Source of the DNA: Lathyrus oleraceus
Taxonomy: Eukaryota > Streptophyta > Magnoliopsida > Fabales > Fabaceae
Assembly: GCF_024323335.1 (NCBI RefSeq)
Contig: NC_066581.1
Span: 437,776,281-437,840,280 of the forward strand
Length of the DNA stretch: 64,000 nt
Direction: 5' to 3'
This document shows positions 22,264-33,375 of this stretch, piece after piece. Under the pieces are notes generated by a model that was not told the DNA's origin, searched no databases, and saw nothing but the letters and a program-made list of their open reading frames with translations. The number at the start of each line of letters is the position of its first letter. Within the stretch, counting starts at the first letter, position 1. Position numbers and translations under genes: made by a program.

Positions 22264-23963
22264 ATGGAGAAACTTCAGCTAAACCAAGCTACGCTTCAAG
22301 AGGAAGTATCCCAAGTGAGGTCCCAGATGAGGAAACTTATGGAGACAATCCAAGCGGTCAAAATGGGCCAATGGATTATGACGAAGATGCAAAAAGACCT
22401 GAATCAACATGTTAATGCTGTCAATCCTCCCATTCCTCCAGTGTCGAGACTCTGATTCCTCCTCCTCAAGTTGACCCTCCAGTCCATATAGGCGCACCCG
22501 ATAATGTCTCACATGTCAATCTTCATCCTCCTGTCTTCAGGCTTATGGCTGCCTCCTAATATGACGCTTTTGATCCGACGACCAATGAAGTAGAGAAAAT
22601 GGTAAGGGCCATTGAGGAAAAACTTAAAGCAATGGAGACTATTAATGCTTTAGGTCTTGATGCAGTAGAAATGTGCTTGGCTCCTGGTATGGTTATCCCG
22701 GCCAAATTCAAAGTCCCAAACTTTGAGAAGTATAAGGGAGCTAGTGACCCTAGGAAAATGGTTGCATATTCCCATGATGACCGATTGTTGATGCACTTTT
22801 TCCAAGATTCACTCAGTGGGGCATCCCTAGATTGGTACATGCAATTGGAGAGAACTCATATTCATACTTGGAGAGAGATGGCCGAAGCTTTCCTCAAACA
22901 TTATCAGTACAACACTGATATAGCACCGAGCTGCACACAGTTGCAGAATTTAACATAAAAGTATGAGGAATCCTGTAAAGAGTACACTTAGAGATGGAGG
23001 GGGCTAGCAGCCCGAGTACAATCACCATTGTTGGAAAGAGAATTGATAGACATGTTTATGGGCAACTTACAAGGCCCATACCTTGATAGAGTGGTAGGAA
23101 GTACCTCCTCTGGCTTTTCTAATTTGGTGTTGGTCGATGAAAGGATTGAGAACATGATCAATATGGGAAAATTTCAAAATTCTGCAAGTACATCTGACAT
23201 AGCAAAGAAACCCTTTGTTCCCTATGGCAAGAAAAGAGAAGGAGAGACTAATGCAACAATAGTTGTTTGGGAAAGGGCTCTAGCTTATAAATTTGTATAT
23301 CAACAAGTGGACACCGTGGCCCCCGTTCAACCTATTCAACAACAACCATTTACTATTCTCGTTCAACCTCAACATTAACAACAACAATGATACCAACAAC
23401 AACAATGTTATCGAAAACAACAATAACAACGTCAGGAACCCCAGTATCAGCAACAACAAAGAGCAAGAAGACCTGAAAGAAGGTTTGACACGGTTCATAT
23501 GTCGTAAAACCATATTTTACCATACTTACTAAGAGGATCACTTGTACAACTAAGGGATTTAGGACCCCCACCAATGGTTCTTCCTCCCGGTTATGATGCA
23601 AATGCCCATTGCGAATTCCATTCTGATTCTCCCGGACATTCTATTGAAAATTGCAAAGCTTTGAAGTACAAAGTCCAAGATCTAATTGATTCAAAGGCAA
23701 TTACGTTCGCACCCAATGAGCCAAATGTAAACAATAATCATATGCCTCCGCATAATAAAGCAAATGTGAATATGGTAAAATTGGATGATGGAAGGAAGGT
23801 GATAAGCTCTATTAGTGAATTGAAGACTCCACTAATTGAAATCAAGCACATACTCATGAAAAGTGATGTATTCTCAGTTTGCACCGATACTTGTGAACAT
23901 TGTTTAAAGGATCCACAACAGTGTGAGGTATTGAAGGCCTCTATTCAAACTCTGGTGAATTAA
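22264..23963 (+). pseudogene. Ogre C gag, broken
   Basis: Capsid/nucleocapsid protein of a Tat/Ogre element. The start ATG opens a coiled, Gln/Glu-rich N-terminus. A frameshift near 22445 moves to the frame of the capsid region, which contains the family signature CLAPGMVIPAKFKVPNFEKY (about 22670-22730) and DWYMQLERTHIHTWREM. Stops at about 22956 and 22990 interrupt it. After a Gln/Asn-rich stretch (23330-23470), the end has a zinc-knuckle-like CEFHSDSPGHSIENC (about 23608-23655), followed by ALKYKVQDLIDSK, typical of this group. The element could not make an intact Gag. Confidence 0.88.
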
Positions 23964-25464
23964 GGAATTATTTTAATTGATCGACCCTGTACACTCAAAG
24001 ACATGTCCACTCTCGAAATACCATAAGAGGAAGTCCCCCCTCTTCAAATTCCGTATAACTTGTCTCAGTTAACTCTCTCAGCAAATCTTGTTTCTCCAAT
24101 GATAATAATTACAATGACACCAAGGCAGTCCCATGGGTGTATGACACCTCAGTATACATTCATGGTCAATAAATTCAAGAAGAACCATTGAAGTCTAAAG
24201 ATCCAATAATCAACTTCGCCGACACTAGCGGAGTCACAAGAAGTGGAAGGATCTTTGCACCCGCATCTCCTTCGGTTGGTCCTAGCAATCTTTTAACCTT
24301 GGAAAAGGGCAAGCAAATTGATGATACTCAGCAAAGGAAATACCCTACATATTCCAATGAAGTATAAGAGTTCTTACGCATTATCAAGAAGAGCGATTAT
24401 CGAGTGGTTGAGCAACTCAACCAAACACCATCAAAAATCTCGATGTTGTCTCTGTTGATGTGCTCTAAAGCGCATAGGGATGCCTTGGTGAAGTTCTTGA
24501 GGATAACTCATGTACCACAAGAAATGTCAGTGTTCTAGTTTGAAGGAGTAGTTAACAACATCACTACTAGTTTAAGTGACGAGGAGCTTCCCGCCGAGGG
24601 AAGAAATCACAACAAGGTTCTCCATATTTCTATTGAGTGCATAAACACAGTTCTATCAAGAGTTTTGGTAGACACTGGATCTTCCCTCAATGTGATGCCA
24701 AAGGGCTCCCTTGCTAAGTTAACCATTGAAGGACTCATAATGAAACCGAGTGAGCTTGTGGTAAGAGCATTTGATGGGTCAAGGAGGACCGTGATTGGTG
24801 AAGTAGATCTGCCTATGAAGATTGGTCCCCACATCTTCTCTATCACTTTCTTTGTCATGGACATCCATCCAGCTTACAACTGTGTACTTGGAAGGCCTTG
24901 GATTCACTCAAATGGAGTTGTTACTTCGACACTCCACCAAAGGTTGAAATTTTTGGTAGAAAATAAATTGGTTGTTGTAGAAGGGGAAAAGGATATTATG
25001 GTGAGTCATCTCGCAACTTTCTGTTACGTTGAAGGAGAATGAGAAATGAAGGAAATCCTGTTTCAGTCCTTTGAAGTTATCAACATCGAAATGGTTTGCC
25101 CAACGAGGGATGGATCAAAGAATGCTGAATTTCCAATGGCCTATCTCCAAGACGCTTTGACCAATATAAAGAACAGACACCCTCAAGGATGGGGAAGAAT
25201 GCTTAAGATACCCAACAATAAGGATCGCTTGGGATTAAGATACAACTCCAAGAATTTGAAGAAGTTACCGCCAATAGCTAAGGAATGACAAATGCTCCCA
25301 TTATCGGAATATTTCTTGAGCGCCAATCACCTTGTTGACGACCATGTCTATGATTTGGAAGAAGATGAGGAAGAAGATCCCAAATTGATCTTCTTGCAGA
25401 CTAAAGAAAGCGGTGCCACCAAGTGGACCATGATGGAAGTTCATGAAGTGACCATGATTAAGAT
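23964..25464 (+). pseudogene. Ogre C protease region, broken
   Basis: Aspartic protease that would cut the polyprotein. The approach region has TRSGRIFAPA (about 24238-24268) and several stops. The active-site motif is DTGSS (24671-24685), followed by LNVMPKGSLAKL, and the flap-side FVMDIHPAYNCVLGRPWIH (about 24850-24905). The catalytic Asp is kept. Stops at 25040 and 25286 break the frame before an acidic tail DLEEDEEEDPKLIF. Confidence 0.88.
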
Positions 25465-25705
25465 GTAACTTTCCCTGTTATTTTCCCTTTTAATCAAAAG
25501 AGCCCATGTCAAGCCCAAGGCATGAGGGAATCATTTGTAAGGCCTCAATTAATTTCCTTTTTAATAATTAATGAAAAATCCACATTTCACATTCGATTTA
25601 GTGATCCTTGTCTTTCATTATTTTGTTTCACTTTTCAAAAATGACAATTTTCTTTTTCTTTAAAATTCCTTTAAAATCATTTTCTTTCTTTCATATCAAT
25701 AAAAG
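25465..25705 (+). other. Candidate Ogre intron between protease and RT
   Basis: Ogre elements are known to carry an intron separating gag-pro from rt-int. Here a 241-bp T/A-rich stretch with stops in all frames lies between the protease tail and the RT frame. GT at 25465 follows AAGAT, and AG at 25705 follows a C/T-rich tract. With these sites the downstream frame does not match, so either the true sites differ or indels have accumulated. Confidence 0.4.
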
Positions 25706-26699
25706 CATGAACCCTAAAAATTGTGCAAATCACCCTCGTCATCTACCAATGAAAATTCTTCTATAGTCTCATATGACTTTGATAACCCGATTAATCAAGC
25801 CAACAAGGATTATAATGAGGATGTCGAGCTCCCCGAAGAATCGGCAAGACTGCTCAAGCAAGAGCAAAAAGTCATTCAACCGCATCAAGAATCAATGAAG
25901 GTGGTTAACCTTGGAACAAGCGAGGAAGCAAAAGAGGTCTGAGTAGGCTCAACTCTACAAGACGAGGTGAAGAAAAACTTGATCAAGCTCTTAAAGAAGT
26001 ACATGGATGTGTTCGCATGGTCATACCAAGACATGCCCGACCTCGATACTGACATCGTGGTCCACCGTCTTCCTCTTAGAGAAGAATGTCAACATTGTTC
26101 CCCGTGAAGCAAAAGCTACCAAGGACTCGTCCTGCCATGGCCATGAAGATCAAGGAGGAGGTACAAAAATAGCTCAACGCCGGTTTCCTAACGGTCTCCA
26201 ATTATCCCCAATGGATTGCCAACATTGTTCCCGTGCCCAAGAAGAATGGAAAAGTAAGAATGTGTGTAGATTATAGAGATCTGAATAGAGCGAGTCCCAA
26301 AGAAGACTTCCCACTATCTCACATTGACGTGCTAGTGGATAATACCGCTCAATTCTCTGTTTTCTGCTTTATGAATGGTTTCTCCAACTACAACTAGATT
26401 TTAATGACTCAAGAAGATATGGAGAAAACCACTTTCATAACCCCATGGGGCGCCTTCTGCTACAAGGTCATGCCTTTTGGATTAAAGAATGTTGGTGCTA
26501 CATACTAACGAGCCATGGTCACTCTCTTTCACGACATGATTCATAGAGAGATCGAGCTCTATGTTGACGATATGATAGCCAAATCTCAAACCGAAGAGGA
26601 ACACCTTGTCAATCTAGAAAATATGTTTGTGAGGCTAAGGAAGTTCAAATTGAGGCTCAATCTCCCAATAAGTGCACATTTGGGGTAAGATCCGACAAA
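25706..26699 (+). pseudogene. Ogre C reverse transcriptase, broken
   Basis: RNA-dependent DNA polymerase. The N-terminal linker has PINQANKDYNEDVELPEESA and DVFAWSYQDMPDLDTDIVVH (26010-26065), the usual entry to Tat RT. Several frameshifts follow around 26090-26260. Later motifs are KVMPFGLKN (26466-26492) and the catalytic YVDDMIAKS (YVDD at 26560-26571, both Asp kept). A stop lies just before RAMVTLFHDMIH. Further frame changes occur near 26650-26700. Confidence 0.88.
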
Positions 26700-27448
26700 T
26701 TGCTAGGTTTTATGGTCAACCAACGTGGCATTGAGGTAGATCCCGAGAAAGTAAAGGCCATACAAGCTATGCCTCCATCCAAAACTGAAAAGGAAGTTCG
26801 AGGATTCCTAGGTCAATTAAACTACATTTCTAGGTTCATATCTCACCTTACGACCACTTGTGAGCCGAATTTCAAACTTCTCCAAAAGGATCAAGCCGCC
26901 ATTTGGAACGACGATTGCCAAGAAGCTTTTGAGAAGATCAAGGAATACTTTCAAGAACCTCTTGTTTTGATACCTCCTGTACCGGGAAGACCATTGATCA
27001 TATACCCCGCCATCCTCGAAGGATCCATGGGATGCGTCCTTGGCCAACATGAAGAGATTGGTAGAAAAGAACACATGATATAATACTTAAGCAAGAAGTT
27101 CACTGATTGCGAGAGTAGATATTCGATGCTTGAAAAGACTTGTTGTGCACTAGCATGGGTTAAACGCTTAAGACAGTACATGCTCACTCATACAATTTTA
27201 TTAATCTCTAAGATGGACCATGTCAAATACATCTTTGAGAAGCCTTCTCTAACCGATAGAGTAGCCCGGTGGAAAATGACTTTAACCGAGTATGACGTCC
27301 AATATGTCACTCAAAAGGCCATCAAAGGGAGTGTACTGCCTGACTATCTTGCACATCATCCATTGGAAGACTACAAATCTATTCGTTTTGAATTCCCCGA
27401 TGAGGATATTATGTTGATTACGGATTGCAACATCCCTAGCTTCGAGAA
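26700..27448 (+). pseudogene. Ogre C RT connection and RNase H, broken
   Basis: It continues RT with LGFMVNQRGIEVDPEKVKAI and FLGQLNYISRFI (thumb/connection). The Ty3-type RNase H follows (27000-27370) with LSKKFTDCESRYS and EKTCCALAW; its usual first catalytic position falls in a changed stretch (around 27010). A TAA near 27081 interrupts it. It runs into SVLPDYLAHHPLEDY, the usual end of this domain. Confidence 0.85.
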
Positions 27449-27809
27449 AGAGCCAGATCCTGGATGCCGATGGAGCTTCTAACGCTCATGGCAATGGCAT
27501 TGGGGGCAGTTATCACCTCCCCTTTACCGTGAGGTTGTGTTTTGAATGTACAAATAATATGGCAGTGTACGAGGCCTGTATCTTTGGTATTGAAGCCACA
27601 ATTGATATTAGGATCAAGATCCTTGAATTCTACAGAGATTCAGCCTTGGTTGTTAGCCAAGTCAAAGGAGATTGGGAAACAAGAGATCACAAGCTCATCC
27701 CTTACAAGGAGCATGTCCTAAAACTGATCCCTTACTTTGACGAAGTCATATTCCATCACATCCCTCGAGAGGATAATTAGCTAGTCAACGCCTTGGCAAC
27801 TTTGCATCC
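27449..27809 (+). pseudogene. Archaeal-type RNase H (aRH) of Ogre C
   Basis: A second RNase H domain, typical of the Tat/Ogre branch. After a one-base frame change at about 27455, the product reads DADGASNAHGNGIGG (first catalytic Asp), CFECTNNMAVYEACIFGIEA and the DSALVVSQVKGDWETRD block, ending HHIPREDN. The conserved NNMAEYEA Glu is Val here (NNMAVYEA), a change at an expected metal-binding position. TAG at 27778 replaces a sense codon. It lies between RNase H and integrase as in other Ogres. Confidence 0.82.
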
Positions 27810-29163
27810 ATGTTTAAGGTCAAGTGTAAGAATGAAGCACCACCCTTTCACCTCAACTACTTGGACGAGCCTGCTTACTGTTTGGTGGCCGAAGACGAAG
27901 CCGACGGTTATCCTTGGTTCTATGAAATCATGAGATTCCTAGAGTGCCAAGAATATCCAAAGGACGCATCCATTATTGATAAGAAGTACCTTCGGAAACT
28001 GTCTTCCAAGTTCTTACTAAGTGGATGGGTATTGTACATGAGAAATCATGATTCGGTTTTGCTAAGATGTGTGAACAAGCAAGAAGCAAACCAAATCATA
28101 ATGGAAATCCATGAGTGATCTTTTGGAACGTACGCCAGTGGATACACCATGGTGAAAAATATCTTGAGGGTCAACTATTATTGGATGACTATGGGGGTTG
28201 ATTGTCACCACCATATTCAAACATGCAACAAGTGCCAGATATATGCCGAAAAAATCCATGTATCGCCAATGCCATTCAATGTCTTGACATCTCCTTGGCC
28301 TTTTGCCATGTGGGGCATTGATGTGATCGAACACATAGAGCCAACTGCCTTGAATGGACATCACTTTATCCTTGTAGCCATTGACTATTTCATAAAATGG
28401 GTAGAAGCAGTTTCATACGCCAACTTTTCCAGACAAGTGGTGCCTCAGTTCATAAGAAAAGAAATCATTTGTCATTATGGGGTCCCCAATAATACCATTA
28501 CTAATAATGGATCTAACCTCAATAACAAGATGATGAAAGAGCTCTACCGAAGCTTCAAAATTGACCACCATAACTCATTGCCTTATAATCCTAAGATGAA
28601 TGGTGCTGTCGAGGCAGATAAGAAAAACATTAAGAAGATCGTGCAAAATATGGTGGAAACCTACAAAGATTGACATGAAATGTTCCCGTTTGCATTACAT
28701 GGCTATCGCACCTCAATAAGTACTTCCACTGGGGAAACTCCCTTATCTCTTGTGTACGACATGGATATAATCCTACCTATTAAAGTAGAGATTCCTTCCT
28801 TAAGGATTTTGACCGACGTCAAGCTTGATGAAGCCGAGTGGGTTCAAGCCCGATTTGACCAGCTGAACCTCATTGATGAGAAGCGCTTGGCAACCATCTT
28901 CCACGACCAGCTTTACCAAAAGCGCATCAAGAGGGCGCATGACAAGAAGGTCTTCCCCCCGCAGCCTCGAGGTTTGAGACCTTGTATTGAAGAAGAATCT
29001 GCCCACTCACACCGATCCAAGGGGCAAATGGATGCTAAATTATGAAGGCTCATACGTTGTAAGCAAGGTCTTCTCTGAAGGAGCCTTGATCCTTGCAACT
29101 ATGGATGGTGAAGATCTTCCATCCCCTATGAATGCGGATGCAGTCAAAAAATACTACGCTTGA
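27810..29163 (+). pseudogene. Ogre C integrase, broken
   Basis: Integrase inserts the cDNA. The N-terminal zinc domain has H in MEIHE, then GTYASG where the second zinc His is expected (His to Tyr), and the CNKCQ cysteines (about 28230). Of the D,D,E triad, the Asp in WGIDVIE and the Glu in NGAVEA are kept, but the middle Asp is Asn (TNNGSN, codon 28503-28505). Stops lie at about 28116 and 28671 (CAN/TGG-type losses), and a frameshift near 28985 precedes the C-terminal GKWMLNYEGSYVVSKVF. It ends near 29163. Confidence 0.9.
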
Positions 29164-29194
29164 AAAAAATAAAGAAAAAGAAAGAGAGCCCGAT

Positions 29195-29268
29195 AAGTTG
29201 AAAACCCGAAAGGGCAACTTATGCAAAAATGGGTATCCTGGTAGACTGAAAACCCGAAAGGGCGGTCT
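29195..29268 (+). other. Doublet of hairpins with AAAACCCGAAAGGG core
   Basis: Two copies of the core AAAACCCGAAAGGG, in which CCC/GGG close a GAAA tetraloop, lie just after integrase. The flanking arms differ but pair in each copy: AAGTTG/CAACTT (29195-29220) and AGACTG/CGGTCT (29243-29268, one G-U). The compensated stem change supports a real RNA structure. The function is unknown. Confidence 0.72.
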
Positions 29269-30060
29269 TGGCAAGAATTAGAGATTTAATAAAATCGAGA
29301 GGTTGCATCCCACAAAGAATCTTTCTTCAATGCTCGGCGAGCCAATCCAATGGCTTCCCCAGCAAGTCAATCCAGTCACTCTCCTTCTGAAAGCGAGATC
29401 AAAGGATGCCCAAAGGCATAAAAACTATAACAAAATTGGAGTTTGGTGGAAATCCGAGATATTTTTATTGCCATTACAATTTTCAATTTATTTTCGTAAT
29501 CACCTCTTTTAGGAATTGCTTCTTTGTACAAAATCACCCATTTTTCGGGTAGTTTATTAATAAAAATCAGTTCCCTCATTTGTGCTCAATATTTTTACTT
29601 TTCCTGCTTTGTCTGCGAAATATGATTTTTTTCTAAAAAAAAGATATCACATTGGAAATTTCTTGATAAAAAAAACCTTTTTTCAAAACAAACATTTAAA
29701 GGGAAACAACTTCAAATTACTTATCTTTCATAAATATCTAAAGGTAACTGAAAACATGTTTGGTATCCCCGCCTGAAAGCGCCACACAGTCCCATGGACT
29801 TGGCCAGTCAGTTTCTTCCCCGACAGAAATCCTTAGCTATTACGCCCAACGCTTTCTTGGATATCAGAAATTCTAATTATCCGATATCAGAAAGTCAACA
29901 TACTTTCCCAAAACTTTCAAGCCCAATCTCACTTGGCACAACTTGCAAACCTAGCATTTGCATAATCCCCCTGCAATAGCCTAAACATACATCGACATTT
30001 TGCATACATAACATTGCACCACAAGTATCTTCTGAACTTACACTTAATTGATTCTTCGAA
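29269..30060 (+). other. Ogre C 3' interior, no gene recognised
   Basis: AT-rich non-coding stretch between the hairpin doublet and the tandem array. Short frames here look like chance. No further structure was recognised. Confidence 0.6.
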
Positions 30061-31010
30061 ATTCAGAATTTCACAACCGTTGTTAGGAATTTTCCCTAAT
30101 AGAGTCAATTTTCAATGTCTCCCCAAACAAAATCACGTATTTCTAGCCGTTACTAGGAATCGTCACTGAACTGTCATTTTCTCTCTCTACTAATTTTCCC
30201 CATAAGATTCAGGTATTCTTAGCCCTTGCTAAAAAAATCGTCACTGTACTTCTTCTATCCCCAAAGAGTCGTCACAACGTTTTCATCCCTGCAAAGTTAG
30301 ATTTTCTTAACCGTTGTTAATATTCATCACTAAACTCTCCCCTTTTTATTAAACACGAGGTGTTTTGGGCTCATTCCCCAAGCCAAGTCAAATATTTGTA
30401 GCCATGGCTAACAACCACCCTTGAACTTTCTTCCCCGGTATGAGTCATGTATTCCAATTTTCATAAGGAATCATCACTGATATGCTCTTTTCCCCCACAT
30501 ATGTCAGGTATTCTAGCCGTTGCTAGGAATCATCACTGAATTTCTGTATTTTCCTTAACAAAGTCAGGTATTCTAGCCGTTGCTAAGAATCTTCATTGTA
30601 CATTCTTGAAAAGTTTATCCCCAGTCGAGACAGGTATTCCAGACGTCGCTGAGAATCGTCGTTGAACGACTTCTTTCCCATAATGTTGGGTATTCTAGTT
30701 GTCGCTATGAATCATCACCATACCTTGTTTATCTCCAGCTACATCAAGTATTTCAGTCGATGCTAGGAATTGCCATTGAACCTTGTTATTTATTCCCCAT
30801 TGAGTCAGGTATTCTAGTCGTTGCTAAGAATCATCACTTGATTCATTTGATTGATCCCCAGTAGACATCAAGTATTCCAGCCGTTGCTAGTAATCATCAC
30901 TAAATATATATTTCCCTACCAGAGTTAGGTATTCCAGTCGTAGCTAGGAATTACCTTCTTTTTCTCCCCAGCCGTTGCTAGAAATTCTAGTAACCGTGCA
31001 TGATCCCCAA
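30061..31010 (+). repeat. Array A: ~60-bp units with bulged hairpin
   Basis: About 15 imperfect units of 55-65 bp contain a GGTATTCTAGCCGTTGCTAG-like core and a following ATCATCACTGAA-like tail. Cores near 30150, 30505, 30566, 30628, 30690, 30806 and 30873 fold as ATTC-TAGC, loop CGTT, GCTA-x-GAAT with one bulged base. One unit (30628) has CAG/CTG in place of TAG/CTA. No protein frame runs through. It lies just upstream of the polypurine tract. Confidence 0.82.
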
Positions 31011-31129
31011 CAAATCAATTCATATCACCATTACCACCAGCAAAGCAAATTTTTGATAACTCTTAATAGTATTTAATCCCCTCCTACCACAAATGTATTG
31101 GAAGTCATTGCTATCCATACCTTCAGGTC

Positions 31130-31152
31130 CGAGAAGATTAAATAGGGGCAAC
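31130..31152 (+). promoter_or_regulatory. Polypurine tract of Ogre C
   Basis: GAAGATTAAATAGGGGCAAC is directly followed by the LTR start TGTCAT at 31153. The same motif precedes the LTRs at 52144 and, reversed, at 49534. It would prime plus-strand DNA synthesis. Confidence 0.75.
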
Positions 31153-31334
31153 TGTCATATCCTCAAATTTGCCCTACCCATATCATTATCCTTAAGCCTT
31201 AAAACCTAAACATATATCCCATACATATCATCTCATATACATATGTACTTAATGACCACAATAATCCACAAGCCCAAGGCATGGGATTCATCTACGAAGC
31301 CCGAAGATCCTCTGATGATATTGAGGTGTGCCCA
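31153..31334 (+). mobile_element. Ogre C 3' LTR, segment 1
   Basis: The first 182 bp of the 3' LTR, matching 12965-13150 of the 5' LTR. It ends with GCCCA (31330-31334), the target repeat of the Copia element that splits this LTR. Confidence 0.92.
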
Positions 31335-32382
31335 TGTTGGTGTAAGCCCTAGAGGCCAATAATTTTGGTACTTGTATCAAATTATTTATTAATAATAAAA
31401 GGTTTTTTCTTTATTATGTTTGTTTAATAAAGTCCCTGGAATAGATAGTCCGTTTAATGTATCAAGTGTGACTTAATCATGAGAGCACATTAAACATAAG
31501 GACATTATTATTAAAGTATCCGTAGTCAAGCTTTATTGTGAAGTGGGATAATATTAGAGCATGAAGACCTCTATGTTTATAGACTGATGATCACATCTCA
31601 TGGATCATGGATAAGGAGTTATCACGTCTTAAACATAGGTATGAATATTAAGAGTAATATTTATACTGGATTGACCCGCTATGAGAATACTATATAGAAT
31701 GTTATGCAAAGTGTCATAAGTTATTCTCATGGTGATAATGGTGTATACCACTCTTCGACCTGAAACCATTATGGACCCTAGATGTAGAGTCGAGTGCTTT
31801 ATTGCTGATCCAACATTATCCGTAACTGGATAACCATAAAGACAGTTGATGGGTACGCCACGAAACATGCTGAGGGACATGAGTGACCTAGATGGAATTT
31901 GCCCATCCTGCATAATAGGATAAATGTCTATGGGCCCAATATTGAACTAGACAAGGATGACACGGTCTATACCTTATGTTCAATATAGACATAAGGGCAA
32001 AAGGGTAATTATACACATAATTATTATCACAAAAGGACTTGTCAGATCACATGACATTTTCGTGTCTTGGGTAGCAGTGATGTGTTGCTAGATACCGCTC
32101 ACTGTTTATTATGTTAAATACGTGATTTAATATAATTGCCAACGCCACGAAAACCTATAGGGTCACACACAAAGGACAGATTGATGAGAGATAGAGTAAT
32201 TAAGGAATACTGTAATGTACGGTTTCCTTAAGTGAATTATAGAACATCGTAAGGTACGGTTTACTTAAGTAGAATACGAAATATGGTAAGGTACCACACA
32301 CTTAAGTGATTTTGGCATATTATAAGATATGGGCCATATACACTTGAGTGGGCTTTTTAGCTTGCAGCCCACACAAGTGGTT

Positions 32383-32392
32383 CTATAAATAG
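32383..32392 (+). promoter_or_regulatory. TATA box, Copia 5' LTR
   Basis: CTATAAATAG, about 1.05 kb into the LTR; transcription would start some 25-35 bp downstream, near the GTGTAGAAGC stretch. The 3' LTR has the same box at 45038-45047. Confidence 0.7.
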
Positions 32393-32429
32393 AACCCTTG
32401 TGTAGAAGCATTGTAACAGACTTGCAATT

Positions 32430-32434
<5 letters not shown>

Positions 32435-32478
<44 letters not shown>
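32435..32478 (+). repeat. TC/AC compound microsatellite
   Basis: A (TC)n run passes directly into an (AC)n run in the transcribed part of the LTR. The 3' LTR has a similar run at 45091-45137 with slightly different length. Confidence 0.95.
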
Positions 32479-32679
32479 TTAAAGCCTTCATTCATAGCAG
32501 CTAGCACTGAGATTGAAGGAATCCGTTCGTGTGGATTGAGTAGAGGCGTTGTCATCGTTCAAAGTTCGTGATCGCCACAAGAGGTAACGATTCTATCAAT
32601 GATCATGCCCATTCGTAAGGATCACTAAATGGAGAAAATTTTAAATTCCGCTGCGCCTTGGACCACAATTCTCCTTCAG

Positions 32680-32693
32680 TGGTATCAGAGCCA
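32680..32693 (+). promoter_or_regulatory. Primer-binding site, initiator tRNA-Met type
   Basis: TGGTATCAGAGCCA, one base after the LTR end, is the standard complement of initiator tRNA-Met used by most plant Copia elements. Confidence 0.92.
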
Positions 32694-33085
32694 CTTACGA
32701 AACGATGAATCTGATAACTATTTATTTTCTGTATTAATACAATTAAAGACAAAATGAATCAAAGAATAAACGAGTAATTAAATCGAGATCGATCAAGTTA
32801 TATATATGATATAAGTAATCCTGATGCAAAATACATTATATATGATATAGTGTTCTTGTTTCGTTCATTCAAACACTCAATGGTTATTTTCCTTTGAGCG
32901 ATCAATGGTCGTTTGCTTCTTGATCCGACATTAGTATGGTGAAGCAATGACATATTGATCAATCATACTGAATCAACAATCGAGATGTGTTTGACGGTCT
33001 GAAATTGGTGCATCAGGGTTAGTGACGGCACAAGGGTTGTGTTGTCAAAGAGTTACATGATTGGGGTTATGACTGCACAAGAGTT
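32694..33085 (+). other. Copia leader, first part
   Basis: AT-rich untranslated leader after the primer site; no gene or clear repeat. The leader continues to gag at 34583, about 1.9 kb in all, which is long for a Copia element. Confidence 0.6.
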
Positions 33086-33375
33086 ATGCTTTCTAACTGT
33101 TTTTCAAACAGTGTTAACCGGCTAACGCATTTGGTTAACCGGTTAACGCAAAATGAAATACTGCTTTCTAACTGTTTTTCAAACAGTGTTAACTGGTTAA
33201 CGCATTTGGTTAACCGGTTAACGCAAGACGGGACACAACTTTCTAACAAATTTTCAACAGTGTTAACCGGTTAACGTATTTGGTTAACCGGTTAACGCAA
33301 GGCAGAAAACAATTTTTGAACAGATTTTCAAACAGTGTTAACCAGTTAACGCATTTGGTTAACCGGTTAACGCAA
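33086..33375. repeat. Four units with paired GTTAACCGGTTAAC palindromes
   Basis: Four units of 74 bp (palindromes starting near 33111, 33185, 33259 and 33333) each contain two 14-15-bp palindromes related to GTTAACCGGTTAAC. Their centres are about 21 bp apart, separated by GCATTTG. The first palindrome of each unit is often imperfect, the second nearly always exact. Units share the spacer CTTTCTAACTGTTTTTC or variants. The array lies in the leader, before gag. Confidence 0.93.

Larger units (their letters stand above)
31335..32678 (+). mobile_element. Copia 5' LTR
   Basis: 1344 bp, starts TGTTGGT and ends CTCCTTCA. It contains a TATA box (32383-32392) and a TC/AC microsatellite in the transcribed part. 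It is closely similar to 43990-45337. Confidence 0.95.
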
